DNA from: Acanthochlamys bracteata
Taxonomy: Eukaryota; Streptophyta; Magnoliopsida; Pandanales; Velloziaceae
Length of the DNA stretch: 64,000 bases
Direction: 5' to 3'
Assembly: GCA_019914995.1 (NCBI GenBank)
Contig: CM034127.1
Span: 12,436,269-12,500,268 of the forward strand
The notes under the pieces were generated by a model that was not told where the DNA came from, searched no databases, and worked only from the letters and a program-made list of their open reading frames with translations. Both the position numbers and the translations under genes were made by a program. Positions within the stretch are counted from its first letter, which is position 1. Each line of letters opens with the position of its first letter. Of the stretch, positions 13,701 through 26,875 are shown one piece after another.

Positions 13701-16700
13701 AATGTGTAAGAAGGCTATCTGTACTAGAGAATTGGACGTTTTACTTAATCAAGATGTTGATAGTTTATCACTTTCTGGTGCAGAGGTGATGGGAAGATCT
13801 TCTCAAGAACACTTTGACTCTGAGATCAATGTCCTAGAGATGGATAACCGTGCATGTGAACTTATATCACCAGTTAATGATGAATCTGCTAAAAATGAAG
13901 CAACTGTTGTGCTTGATTCTGCTAGCAGTCTCAAGGTTTCCAAAGAGAGCTTGCACACATCTGATCCTGTATCTTCTATTTCTGAACAAGTTCATGATGT
14001 AATGACCTCTGCAGATGATGTTAATGAACATTGTCAGGCTGAAGGGATTCCTGATAAAGAGGCAAATATCTCAAATGTCTGTCAAGTTAAGAAAGTATCA
14101 GAAAAGAAGTCCAAAAAGCAGAAGAACTCAAAAGGTGTACAATCTGCCAAAGTATCTAAAGGCTCATCGAAATCTGCTAAGCAAGATACTGAATTTGAAG
14201 GCTTAAAGGGTGGTCAGATGAACTCTGATGTTGTCACAGATCCTGAAGCAACATGCAAGTCATCACAAGCAAAGGTAAGTGGTGAGTATCTGATGAAGCC
14301 TGCTCAGGGAACACTGGTGCCCCCCCAGTTCATGGATATTTCAGCTGGTGTGGAAATCATGGGAGAAAAAGCTGAGCAGGCAGGGACTAATGCTGTTAAT
14401 TCTCAGGTGACTGCAAGTGGTTGGGCTTGGAAACCTGCCCCAGAGCTGAAGGCAAAATCACTCCTAGAAATTCAACGGGAGGAACAATGCAGGGCTCTGA
14501 CTGAGACTACAGTATCAGAAAACGATAGTCTGGTTACTCCTATCCCTCAACCATCACCTTGGGTTGGCTTTGTTGGCAGTTTAGACCATAAATCTAATAA
14601 TGATGTTCTCCAATGTAGCAGTGCACATTCAGGAAATTTGCAGAGCAGGAAAAGTCAATTGCATGATCTTTTGGCAGAAGAAGTCCTAGCGAAATCTTCT
14701 GAAGGAGCTCTAGATGTTACTGCTGGTAGTGATGGTAAGGATTCACTCTTATCTCCTGTCCAGGATGCTGGTGTGAGTATGGAGAACTTGCTTCATGGTG
14801 AGAATGACAATTTCATCGAAGCAAAGGATACTAAGAAACACCGCAAGAAGGCAGCAAAATCTAAAAGATCTGGGCTAAAAGCCTCTTCACCTATGACCTT
14901 GGCTGATTCTGCTATGTCAATTTCCACTGAGAAGGTAAAAAGTTTGTGTAATGCAGCAACTGAAAAGGAATTGTTGCCCATTCCACCAGCAGGTCCATCT
15001 TTGGGTGATTTTGTGCTTTGGAAAGGGGATCAAGTAAATTCAACCCCGGCACCAGCATGGTCTAGTTTAGGGAAACTTCAGACGCCAACATCATTGAGGG
15101 ACATTCTGAAGGAACAAGAAAGGAAAGCTTCAACACTGCAGAAGCAAATAACAGTTCCTAGTCCAACCAAAACCCCATCTTACCAGGGCAGTAAGGTAGG
15201 GAGTTCCTGGCAAAGCGGGTCCTCCCCTTCAAAGGGCACATCTACTATCCAAACATATGCTGCATCACCCGTGCAAACCAATGTTTCTTCTGCTTTAAAA
15301 TCTTCGAAATCTAGACCTGATGATGATTTTTTCTGGGGTCCCCTGGATCAGTCTAGACAAGAATCCAAGCAGTATGTTCTCAAAACTCAATATTCTTTTT
15401 CTATGATCTACTTTACGTCTAGTTTAAGTTTCAGTTGCTGCTTGTGCTCAGGATATTGATAGTTTTATAGGTCGTTGTTGGCCTGTAGAATCTGTCTTGG
15501 TTCTTCAAACATCATAGCAACATATATTTCCTTTTTAAGGATACTTGAACCATTTGACTTTTTCACCATCCTCTTTTTGAATATAACTCCATCCTCTGTT
15601 TTTCTAAGTTTCATATCTTCTTTTTCTCTGATTAATTAATTGTCTCTGGAAAATTCAAAAGTAGTTTCTTTCGAAAATTCTGCAGGTCTGCTATATTTGT
15701 GCATGGATCTGTCTTTTAGATTTCTTGAGTTCAAAACTATGAGATTAAAATCTCACTTCATGTAGGTGTTTCTTTTCCTATCCTGATCCACTCTTTCTGA
15801 AATATTGCTGTCACTTTTCTTTTTGTTGCTGCTTAACTATTTCCTTCCTGTTTATATAAGAGGAGTGTCTCCTCAGCATTAGGTCATAGTTCGATGCCCA
15901 AATATTGTAGCAAGGGTCTAGAGTATTGCTGTTAGTAGAGAGCTTGTTTTTCATGTTATAATGACATGACGCACATCTTATTTCCACTAGAGTGTTGCTA
16001 TCTCTTGTTCTTCATTTACATAGGTTTTCGTCTCCACTAATGATATCTTGCTTATTATTTTGCTAGAGTATATTTTATCTGTCATAGAAGTCATGTATAT
16101 TTCTTTTGCATTTAGCAGTAGCATCCTATTTTTAGCAACTATAGGGATTCGTCTTCAGAACTTGTAGCCATACATGTGTTACAGTTGATCTAGAGATTTT
16201 AAGATAATTGTTCCATCACCCTCTATACTTAAGTTTAATTTGTGCAGTGGATTGATTAAAAAAGAAAGAAATGGTGATTGAATATTAGTTTAAGGTGGTA
16301 TAAGACTTGGGGTTTAAGAACTTTTAAAATTTACGAAGCATTATCATACTTATTAAAATATAGAACTGTAAAATGTCTAGAGGTATGTTCATATTCATTA
16401 AGATTATTGTCCTTTTAGAGTATTTAAATTAAATTCGTACTTTATTGAGGTAATAACATTTTATTAAAATATTTAAATCCTTTGTCCCTGTCTTCTTTTG
16501 AGGCCCTGAGCTTGATCCCTTTTGGCTTTGTGTAGGTTAGCACTTGAATGAATAGGTCATTATGGCTCATATGATCTCGAGAATTATGCCTTGACTATAG
16601 GAGTCCTACAATCCAGTTGTGCTTTCATATGATGATGCTCTCCTAAACAGTAGTCGTAGGATGTCATTTTTTTATTTCTTGCCAGTTGCATCAGGTCTTG

Positions 16701-17593
16701 CCTAATGGATTGGTCAGACATGATCGATGCTTCAAAAATCTCTGTTTCGCAAGTCATTTTTGTTTTTCTAATTTCATATCTGTTTTGTAGCAACTTAATT
16801 TGATTTTGTTTTCTGCAGGGCGGATTTCCCATCACTAACGAATTCCAGCGAAGCAAAGGGAGTGCACGGTGAGGTATCAGGCAGGCAAAATTTACATTCC
16901 AATAAGAATGCTGATTATTCTCTTTCTTCTGGCCTATCAAAGGAGAAGAATGACACAATGATTAAACATTCAGGTACGCTGTGACCAAGTGCGGAGCATG
17001 TAATTCAATCTACAATCTTCTGATGTATTGCATCTAAACATGCAGAGGCGATGGAGTTCAGGGACTGGTGCGAAAATGAACTAGTTAGGATTACCGGAAC
17101 AAAAGGTGTTTTATCTGAGCTACACAACATCTGATGCAATTTCCTGTATTTGTTTCATGTTGCTCAAATATAATGGGGCCTGTTGATTGATGCCTCACTT
17201 CTTTTTTCCTTGCTAACAGATACTAGCTTCTTGGAGTATTGCCTACAGCAGACTACATCAGAGGCTGAGATGCTCCTCAGAGAAAATCTTGGCTCTTTGG
17301 ACCGAAATCATGAGTTCATTGACAAGTTCCTCAACTACAAGGAGTTCTTGTCTCCAGATGTCATTGAGATTGCATTGCAAGTCCCAAGCACACACAAGGC
17401 AAGCAGCGATAGTATGAATTATGGACAAAAGCCTGCACAGAGGAGTGTTCATTTTGATACAGAAGATGGCTCCTCAAAAGGAGGAAAGAAGAAAGGCAAG
17501 AAAGGGAAGAAAGTTGCACCTGCAGCGCTGCTTGGGTTTAATGTTGTTAGTAATAGGATCTTGATGGGTGAAATCCAGACCGCTGACGACTAA
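7755..17593 (+). CDS. EXA1: GYF-domain protein, EXA1-like (translation and immunity regulator)
   Basis: Ten coding exons: 7755-7845, 9773-9843, 10031-10930, 11004-11124, 11209-11400, 11812-12561, 12686-15371, 16819-16973, 17046-17105 and 17220-17593. They join in frame to 1799 residues, close to the large size of Arabidopsis EXA1. Residues 305-311 read YSRMKLL, a fit to the eIF4E-binding pattern YxxxxL-hydrophobic. The GYF domain is at about 569-626 ([18 protein letters not shown], then GWFEAGYF), a Pro-rich-peptide binder. A Gln-rich stretch lies in exon 7, and the Lys-rich C-terminus ends near [15 protein letters not shown]. The short conserved exon-2 peptide [15 protein letters not shown] also fits the family. 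Known family role: a cytoplasmic factor contacting eIF4E and restraining immune-receptor translation; required for potexvirus accumulation. An in-frame ATG at 7584 would add 57 residues; I prefer 7755 because the added part is low-complexity. Confidence 0.92.
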
Positions 17594-18610
17594 GAAGTTT
17601 ATGAATGTAAATAGAATCCTAGGCACCAACATGTAAATGTTCACCACCATTACATTTTTGTTTGTGTTTCTCGTTGTAACAGAGAATAACAATGACCTTC
17701 AGGTGGGGCGGTTTTGCTTTCTAAGAGGGAGTTGGTATTGCTCATCTACACAGCAAGTCTGTTAGTCACGCTTTACTGATTCATTCAAAGTGCTATACTC
17801 TTGAAGTTGCCTTAGTATGGTAAGGTCTTTTTCTAACAGAATCGAAAAGAAATCTTAATTTGTGGGTATTTCACCTAGAATTTTCTTGAAGGTTCTGTAC
17901 TGATTCATAGTTTATAAGCCACACGTCAATCACAGGTTTCTGAAGTTACTGGGTTTTTCGCTAGTTTACTGGCACCGAGCATTGTATACTTAAAAGAGTT
18001 ATTATATTATACCTCAATTTAATGTTTTGGAAGTGCTTGCATTTTTATATACCAATGAAATTGTAACTATGACAGAAAATTTGACCTGAACTCAGCAAAT
18101 GAAATGAGCATAGCAGCCTGAATGAAACTCCTCCATACATAATTATAAGAAACTGGACAGTTCGGAGGTTGTCGCGTGCCCAAAGTTTCAGACACCACAA
18201 TTAGATACGCATACACCGTACTGTATCTGTAACTCAACACCAGTGCCTTTTCAGATTCTTCTATAAATGTAAGTTTTAGAAGCACCTAGTGATTACGATA
18301 ACTTGAGCATTATAATCAGCAATCGTATCAGTATCACAAGTGAAAAAGATTTCAAAGGACCTTTCAATATGTACTAGATCAACCACAAGCTTCCTAGCAG
18401 CAACCCAAAACGGCCAAGGCTAATACATGTTTCATCATACGTCAATGGCTTATAGCAGATAAAAGTAAAAAGTTGAACCAAGTATTCAGACGGTACCCAA
18501 AAACTGCCACGGTAAGGCCAATGACTATCTTTACAGCATCAAGAGGTCCCAGGGGAAGAGTAGTCTGTAACTAAAGTTCATGAATGGAAAAGAAGTGCCT
18601 CATCTCCTGA
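17594..18610. other. Convergent 3' intergenic region between EXA1 and FDM genes
   Basis: About 1 kb holding the two 3' untranslated regions. Short open frames at 17474-17692 and 18067-18285 have no recognisable domain. I see no RNA gene or repeat here. Confidence 0.6.
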
Positions 18611-21600
18611 TTACCTCTTGCGCTTATGAGTCTTCCACTGCTTCAAAATGTATTGGATTACCTCTTTCATGGTTGCCTTACGATTCTCTTTGCAGTTCCA
18701 TATTTCTGATACCACGTACCTCCCGCTGCCGTTGTACTCCACTATCTCCGTCAAGGCTGTTATCACAGCCTGCTGGACCCTCTCACCTAGTTCATCCTTC
18801 AGTGCCTTGAGTTTCTCATCATCCTCTTGTATCTTCAGCTGTACTCAATATAGACCTTAGTCATCAATCATCATGATATTCTCTTGCACCTTCTAGTTAC
18901 AAGAGAAAGGAGATCGGAAATAAACTTCAAAGCTTGAATGAAGTTGGAAATAAATAAGACCCAAAGCAAGAAACTGATGAGCTTGAATAAGCTTTTTCAT
19001 GTTTTACCAAAATAACACACCTAAACATCGTACAGAGAATTGAGCATCAAGAAGTATAGCATCTCTGGAGCAAGAATGTAATGAAAGTTTCTTCGATATT
19101 AAAAATATAGATTTCTTTTAACAAATTTGAAAGCTATATGGATTGCAGCATTCATATTGGTTGAAACAGAATATCAACAACTTTAATTGTGTTACCTCTT
19201 CCTTTCCATCAGTGAGGACTACTTTAAAAGGATACCAATCTGGATTTTTTAACTCTGCTTCCCAACGGGAACAGAACTCTGTAGCTTTTATATCTGTGTC
19301 ATGGGGATATCTCTCCTTGCACACTTCTTGAAATAGCTTCTGATTTAGCTCACCCATTCTCTTGATACCAATTATTTGTCGACCAATATATGTACGCCCA
19401 CTTAGCATCTCCTGAAGGCCCTGAATGATGAAAAACATCTTGCTAATGAAGCAGCTTGCCATATAGAACCAACAAAAACACACAGAGTAGATTTATCGAA
19501 ACTACTAAAGGTACAATCTTTAGAATAGCTAACTGCTGAGTAAGGAAACTTGAATATCTTACCTCAATCAACTCTTTACGAGCTTCCTGTAACTCATCAT
19601 TACTTTTCCGTTCCTTGGTAATGAGAGTGGCATTCAATTGATTGATGTCCTCCATTTCCTCTTCTCTCTCTTGCAATGCTTTCTTCATCTCTTCCATTTT
19701 CTTTCTACTAATTTCTGAATCTTCTTCATGTCCCATGTGCTGCATCACGCCAAGCCTCCCTTTCAATTGCTCTATATCTAGCTCCAGCTTTTGTTTTAAA
19801 TCAAGCTGCTTCTCTAGGTGCAGTATCTTCTTGTGATTAGCTGCCTTCTCTTTCTGAATCACAACGAAGGTGTAAATATTGACATCAGCAATAAGATTAT
19901 TGTAGCATAAATGAAAGCTAACAAACCTTGTGCTGCTCTAGAAGCTTTAAGACATTCTCATCTGCTTTCTTCTGCTCCAAAGTTGCCAGCTCAAGTGAGC
20001 TGCTTATTATTGCATTCTGCATGGAACAAAGAAAATTAGAGTAAGTAGGTAATTGCTAATAGCAGATGATGACCATTTAGAAATTATCTTAGGATTTTCT
20101 GATTGTACACATAAATTGCTCCAACAACACTGTTAGGCAGATGGCAGACCGAAACATACTTGACCGATTAGAACACCATGTCAAGTATGATAGTAATGGT
20201 ACTAATATTGTCAGGACATGATCCTTGCCTCGACTGTTTAATTGTTGATGAGAGTATACAAGCTGGTAAATTTGCTGCTTACTCTTTGAATCCAAATCCA
20301 ACAAGGTCTATTATAGCTCTAAATTTTAGGAGGCTAGAATCACCTAAAATGGTCAAACTGAAAAAGAATACAGCTTAGTTGAAAAACAATAAAAAGATTT
20401 TCGAGTTTCTAAAAGGTGTTCTTACATTTTTCTTCTCTAGGACAAGATCCCTTCTCTCAGATTCTGTTTGTACAACGAGCTTGTCAAGCTGTTTACTTCT
20501 GTGATCCAGTTCTTTTCGCTTGTACTCTAGCTCCAACCTTAGCTTTTCGTTGTTCTGTATGATCCATCTTGAATGTTCACGAGCAATCTTCTGCATCTTC
20601 TGCAATTCTGCTCAAAATTGAAATATAACAAAATATTTAGCCAAACAAAAATGAGAGAAAAGAAAAATCAAAACCATGGATGGCCTAATAAGAACCGTAT
20701 CACATTTTCCCAGATTGGGAGAACCAAAAAGGCTAGTGAACTTCAAAAAAGCACACAAAGACAACATAGGAATGCCAGAGATTTCCCATCTCTGTATCAG
20801 TAGGGGACAGTGAATATCCAGCACAAAAATCATGTATAGAATGTTCGTAGACCTCTCTTACCGAAAAGTTGAGAGGATATACAATAAGAACTATCATGAA
20901 CCATACCCCTTAAATAACCACGCACCACATGATTGCTACAAAGTAAAGGCAATTTTACTTGGACAAGATCACACACCTTCATTATGATCACGTTGCAGCC
21001 TATCGCGATCTTCTATCATCCTTTCAAGAAACAAGCTTGTCTCATTGTACTTGGATTCTAAATCATAAAGGTGCTCAGACTTTTGGTTAATAACATTCTT
21101 AAGACTCTCGACAAGTTTGCTAGTCTTCCGAGATTCATCTTCAGTGAGCTCTGAAATTGTTTTGAGATTACCATTTTTCCTAAGATAATCTGCAATGTTA
21201 TCATTGTTATAATAATCATCTTTGCGTGCAATCCAACAGTATATATGGTAAGATGTATGTCTTCGGTATTTCCATTCCCTCTTCCCACAGTGCTTAGCAT
21301 CAAAGTACTTTTCTACTGACATGGCAGTATTAAAAGCATTCCAATCCTTCCCAAACTCCATGATTGCTGTTCCGGTAAAGCCTCTGAAGTCCCACAAAGG
21401 GAAGACTTTCGTAGGGTTAAATCGCTGGAACCGCTCCTTTAGTTTCCTTTGACTTTCACCTATATACTTCCCTTCCTTGTTCTTTGACCTTTCAATATTT
21501 ACAACTATAGCCATCCATGGATGTACAAAACAATCCTTATGCTTGGAAGGCTCAGCTGGTTTTTTGTCCACCGCCATTAATTGCATGGATTGGCCTGCCT

Positions 21601-21874
21601 CCTCTGAAAGATCCTTTTGTAGATGCCTTGCTAATGCTTGATGGTCAGCCCTCACTTTTCCTTTATAGTTATATGATGCGCCAACACCAATGGCATGTTG
21701 GAGGAGGTCCTTATAAGCGTAAACTTGCTTCTTTTTCCCTACACAGAACGGACATCTGTAACTGTTCCCTATCTTGATTTTTAGTTTTTCCTTCAAGCAG
21801 AGGTATGATTTGTCTGCATATCTATCTATGTCACTGTTGCTGATATCAGAATCAGAGGCAGATGATGGACTCAT
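18611..21874 (-). CDS. FDM/IDN2-like XS-XH protein (RNA-directed DNA methylation factor)
   Basis: Six coding exons on the minus strand: 21874-20977, 20607-20426, 20016-19927, 19853-19563, 19420-19196 and 18838-18611. They join in frame to 637 residues, the usual length of the FDM1-FDM5 group. A zf-XS zinc finger is at about 41-84 (YRCPFCVGKKK...LLQHAIG...HQALARHL). The XS domain is at about 116-228 (FVHPWMAIVVNIE; LWDFRGFTGTAIMEFGKDW), a dsRNA-binding fold shared with SGS3. A heptad-rich coiled coil covers about 245-480. The C-terminal XH domain starts near GIKRMGELNQKLF and ends in basic THKRKR. Known family role: FDM proteins pair with IDN2 through XH and coiled coil and bind small-RNA-associated dsRNA in the RdDM pathway. 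Which FDM paralogue this is cannot be told by eye. A 5' untranslated exon may lie near 23.5 kb, upstream of a leader intron. Confidence 0.92.
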
Positions 21875-24003
21875 CGATACAGTTAGAGACGCGAACTTAG
21901 CGTGTCAATAGCAAGATCATAGGACCCCCTACACACTGCAACAGAATCTATAAACAAGCCATATTTTACTGTCATGAATGGCTAGTAATATAGAGCCAAC
22001 TATCATGAAGACAAGGAAACCAATGCAGCAATACCAAGCAGAAATCAGATGCCTCCAGATGCTTATAACAAGTCTGCGGCAAACAATAAAACCTGTCAGC
22101 TCCTAAGGATGAAAAATTGTATTAGTCTCTTAACAGACATTCTAAAAACTTAAATTCTTCAAAGGCAATTGTGCTCCTCATGAAAACAAATTTCATTCAA
22201 GCTGAGTCATCGTTTGAGATTTAATTCAACTTAATCTTCTTAAACTTTTAGACATTATAGAAAAACCAGTCATCCTCAAAAATCAAAGTGATATGCCTGC
22301 ATCTATAAAAAACAACGTTTTCCAAAGAAGCTTCAAAGAAGAGACAAGATATCAGCATTTTCCAAGAAATCTATAATGCACAACTATGGTAAAGCCAAAA
22401 AGGAATAATCTCAAGATACAACATTTAGCTGTGGGTAGTCATAGAGTATCATGGAGAGAAAAGGTGATATTTAACAGAAAGGAAGGTATAAGATACACAA
22501 TCTAGGGACATGTGATTCACACATTTGTGTAACAAACTTTTGAGTATGTAGTTGCATAATATGAAAATGTTGTGTTCCATATTATAGCTGTCAACAGATC
22601 ATCATTGATAGCCGATCCAAAGTCAGAAAACTGCTGAAAGATAAATGACAATCAGCATGCGAAAATAAGCCAAATCAATATCCCTTAGAATCTGATATGA
22701 AAGGGAAAAACCAAACCAATCAAAGTATCAGAAGAAATCTTATGCCAATATAAATGAGTATTTTCAATTTATGTGCTCCTTCTAGCACATCGGTTAATCG
22801 AAACATTTTCATCCTTTCTGAAAAACTTCACCTCTCATCATGTCCTTTTAAAAATCTGACCTACAGCCTAAAAACCTTATTGCAATTAAACCCCCACAGA
22901 TTCTGGCGTGTAAAAACGCTACTAATACCTACATATATCGCATATTTTTTATAAGCTACTTATATCCAAAACGCAAGCACATACTTATAGCTATAAAGAG
23001 ATCTTCTAAATCTAAAAACCCACTAAGCCACACACTAAATCTACCGCTAAATTTTTGGTAAGCAAGTAAGGGCTATCTCTAGAACAGTCTTATCTCTTAA
23101 CACACACACAAAAGTTAAATAACATAAAAATAATAAAAATAAAAGCAATTTAAAAAATTCCAAAACAATCATTTCAACTAAAATAATAGTATTCTAAGGG
23201 AAAGTTATTTCATCAAAGAGCAACTGAAAACTCAGTCCTGTTCAAATATAAATTAAAATCCTAACCAAAGTTCAGATTAACTCTCTCACCTCTTACTCAA
23301 GCACAAAAGAAAGAAATCATCTAAATTTCCATGCTCGCATATCATCCCTCAAAACAATCAACAAACATAAAACGAGTAATAAGTCACTAATCGAAACAAA
23401 AATTTAACCCCAGCCAAAATTGACAAAAACAAGCATTCATGCATGACGGGCTTTTTAAGAGAATTTGCAAACCTAAGAGAAACTAGGGTTTTGTGTGATG
23501 GCTGCGGAAGAGAAGAAATTAGACCACATGTAATAAATTCGCGAGATGGCTGCGAGAAAGAAGGAGAAGAAGAAGAAGTTAGGAGCGCGTTTGGTTTAAC
23601 TTTTAAAAAGCTATTTTTTAATATATATTTATAAGTATATAAAAATTTATTTAAAAATTTAAAAATTATAGAAAATTTTAACGTATTACTATATACTTTT
23701 ATTTTTTTAAAAAAATAAAAATATAAAATTTATTTCTAAAAAAGTTTAAAATATTTTTTATTTAAAAAAAATTCTATTTCATAATTATTTCCAAATCTCA
23801 TAATTTCTGTTTTGATTTTGATTTACTATACAACATTGCCTTGTCATAAATAGTAATTAGCAAAGTTTATTTAACAAAGTTAATAACTGTATTAATGGTA
23901 GACGGCCAAAGAGTCGTGCCTCTTTGAAAAAGAAATTTGGAAGGAAAAATTAGCTGGGCGGTATTCGTGTCACTTCCTTGTTATCAGGTTCGTCTCTGCA
24001 ATT
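21875..24003. other. FDM 5' region and intergenic DNA
   Basis: No coding exon is evident. A minus-strand AAACCCTAG telo-box near 23483-23491, set in more complex sequence (23450-23590), suggests that the FDM transcript begins near 23.5 kb and that 21.9-23.4 kb is largely leader intron. Bases 23590-23800 are AT-rich and resemble a MITE copy, annotated separately. Confidence 0.45.
23583..23800 (-). mobile_element. AT-rich MITE-like copy, reverse orientation (weak)
   Basis: Begins GCGCGTTTGGTTTAAC at about 23585, matching the reverse complement of the right end of better copies (GTTGCCAAACG). It then runs for about 200 bp of A/T homopolymer blocks typical of the family. The other end is not clear, so the boundary and class are uncertain. 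Confidence 0.35.
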
Positions 24004-24037
24004 TAACCAAAAACGACAACAAATGACAAACATACCT
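24004..24037 (-). terminator. Pol III T-run downstream of tRNA-Arg
   Basis: AAAAA at 24009-24013 on the plus strand gives TTTTT on the minus strand, about 25 nt after the 3' end of the tRNA. This is the usual Pol III termination signal. Confidence 0.55.
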
Positions 24038-24110
24038 CGCGCCAGGTAGGGGTCGAACCTACGGCCTTCTGCTTAGGAAACAGACGCTCTATCCACTGAG
24101 CTACAGGCGC
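24038..24110 (-). tRNA. tRNA-Arg, anticodon CCU
   Basis: The 73-nt minus-strand sequence folds as a cloverleaf: acceptor GCGCCTG with 3' CTGGCGC (one T-T mismatch at pair 6-67), D-arm GCTC...GAGC, anticodon stem TCTGT/GCAGA with loop TTCCTAA, and T-arm GTAGG-TTCGACC-CCTAC. The anticodon CCT in that loop decodes AGG. Intact A and B boxes are present. CAACCAA lies immediately upstream on the minus strand, a CAA-type motif typical of plant tRNA genes. No intron or encoded CCA is seen. Confidence 0.95.
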
Positions 24111-24222
24111 TTGGTTGAAACAAAGGTCGCGTTTAGTTCTATTATTACCATCACCGCCATGCGTTGAACTGGACCAGAAGATATCGCTCTTCTTCTTCTT
24201 TGTTGAGATCGCTGCTGCTGCC

Positions 24223-26521
24223 ATGATTCGAGCGGTGATAATTCTCAGCACACAGGGCAAACCCCGGCTAACCAAGTTCTACCAATTTCAGGTTTTTTTT
24301 TCTTTTTCTTTACAATTCTTAATTATTATCATCAATCAATTTTTTGATCTGTTAATTCCCTTAGCCACCAGAGAAGCAGCAGGAGCTCGTTCGCAGCGTC
24401 TACGCAGGTAAGCCTCTATTTTACAAATTCTTATTCAATTGTTTTGTATGGAGAAAAACCTTTTTTTATTATTTCAATTGTAGTACTTAGCGGAAGACCG
24501 GATAATGTCAGCAATTTCGTAGACGCCGAGGACTTCTTTGGCCCAGTGAGTTCCACTTTCTTCTTTGCCTACTAATCTGTCACAGCTTAAGCATGCTACA
24601 TGTTCTTTTAAGTGAATTTGAGGTGCTCATTCTGAAGTTATTGAAGAACAGAATTTTGTAATTGATGCTGATTTGATAGTAATCGCCATTTTGGGAGTGT
24701 TGCAAGATTATCATGTCATTTCTTTGTCTTTGCTGTATAGCATTAGAGAATTTGGTTGAAGTTAGTACAACTGATTTGTGCTGGATATTGTGCATGCTAG
24801 ATATGATGCAATAGGACTAATGTGCCATTTTTGAAGTTCGTATGGATAGCCCATTATGAATGAAGATGCCTGACATGTTTTCCTAAAAAAACCAAAATGT
24901 GAGTTTATTGTGTATCACATTATGTATGTGTAAGAATTTGTAAAATGAGCACGATTTCCTTCACCACTAATTGCACTGAATGAAAGCTGTTCTATTTTAT
25001 TTATCATATGGAATTGAATGAACACATGAATACACGCAGTTTTAACTGTCGCTATATGCTCCAATTGTTGAAAAGTTCATGTTGCTAATTACGTGTTCAA
25101 GCCATCATTCTATCTGACAGTACTTAATTCCAGCCTTTGGACTTTTTGTATCTTCGCCTACTGCAATCAGATGGTGAAAGAGAAAGAGAAATAAGAATGT
25201 GAAATTCTTCTTAAGAGCCTAGATTACTTAAGCCATTGCGTGATGGAGAAGATTATCTGCTTGGCAGCTTGTATTCTTACATTTATCATTAAATTATTTT
25301 AGCGTGTAATTTGTTTTCCTATTAGGATTCAAGGCTGGTGTACAAACATTTTGCTACACTCTATTTCATCATTGTATTTGATAGCTCTGAAAATGAGCTA
25401 GCGATGCTCGATCTTATACAAGGTATGTTCTAAGTGGACTTTATCCGGATTTAACTTCTGTTAAAATTGTGCGCATGAAATGCCAGCCACAGATAGGCAA
25501 CTGCTTTTCTTGCTGTAGCAACAGTTTTTTCCTTCTTGGTGCGTGTGTTTACATCTATAACCTATAATATGGACTCTTATCTTCTTTAATAATATTTGAT
25601 TTGGGCTGGCAGTCATTTTTCACTCTTTTCCTTCTCTTTCGTAAACATTCAGCTCTCATAGAAAGATTCTGTTTATTCTCAGTCTTCGTTGGGACCTTGG
25701 ACAGATGCTTCAAGAATGTTTGCGAGCTTGATATAGTGTTTAATTTTAGCAAGGTGAGCCTATTCCAATCATGCTAATCTTTTGTTATATTTTCATTCTT
25801 AATCAACTAATACTTGCTTCAAATGGACCAGCTTTTGAAATCTTAAAAATCAGTATGCTTGCCCAAAAATTCTTATAGTACCATCTGGTATTTGCATTAG
25901 ATGCCCGTTGAATTGCTCAGAAGGTGCTGCGCTGCTGTTTAACATTTACGTTGAAGTTTCTCATGTAAAATAAAATTAGGTTATCTTTCTTCTGCTCTTG
26001 CTTGAAACTCATACAAAACTTTTGCAAGTTTGACTTGTTTAGTTGGGATTCGTTTTTCTTAGCACTTACATGAATCAGTATGCTTCAACACTAAAGCCTT
26101 TAGTAAAAAATAAACATTTCAGTGTTATTAAAACATTTTGTAGGCCTACTGAATGATGGCATTCTTTTCTTATTGTTATCATGTTTGTAGTAAAACTAGT
26201 CTTTTTGTATTCTACTTAATTTTAAAGTGAGTTCAGAGTTTGTGTAAACTTTTTGCTTCATGGGAAAATAACCAGCCATTATACTTCCAGATTCATACCG
26301 TATTAGATGAGATCATATTAGGTGGGCAGGTGGTGGAAACAAGTTCAGAGGACATTGTGAAGGCAGTTGACGAGATAGCTAGGTTCGCCAACTTGCTTTT
26401 CTAACAATATGTCTGGAGGATGCAACCTGAATCCTATTTGTTTTTTTGCTGCAGGCTAGAGAAATCTTCAACTTCAGTTAGTCTTCTTCCAAAAGCGGTA
26501 TCTGGAAGGCTAAGCCGCTAA
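24223..26521 (+). CDS. AP3S: AP-3 adaptor complex small subunit (sigma-3)
   Basis: Seven exons: 24223-24291, 24365-24407, 24484-24545, 25326-25422, 25683-25753, 26291-26382 and 26455-26521. They join in frame to 166 residues, the normal size for an adaptor sigma chain. The start MIRAVIILSTQGKPRLTKFY is the classic sigma N-terminus; further hallmarks are LVYKHFATLYFIIVFD, ENELAMLDLIQ, VFVGTLDRCF and NVCELDIVFNF, and an N-terminal-type longin fold is expected. ILGGQVVETS and the short C-terminal tail favour the AP-3 class over AP-1 and AP-2. Known role: cytosolic coat for Golgi/endosome to vacuole traffic. The intron-6 donor reads AG|GTTCGC, which is weaker than the others. The ATG lies about 110 bp from the 5' end of the divergent tRNA-Arg gene. 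Confidence 0.93.
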
Positions 26522-26875
26522 TTCAAACCTTCAACATTCTCAAAGAAAGAGGAGGATTTCTTGTTATCAAGCCTTCCATCTTTCAACAAGCAATAGAATT
26601 TCCTTTAGTTCCAAAGAAGCTACATTTGATTGATATCGCCGTCACATCTGCTTATTTATAATTGCCTCATGTCTTGTATTGCTCCTTTACGCAATTGCTT
26701 AGGTAGTTATACAGCGTTTTGTAATATCAAGTCAGTAATCTCCTATTTTATTTGCTCAAACTTGCTTTCTCCAATTCCTGCTTTTAGATTCATGGACTAG
26801 TTGTGAATGCTCGTTTCTGTCGTGTGATCATGTAAAGTAAACTGCTTTCTGAAAACATCATCTAGTTGTTGAACT

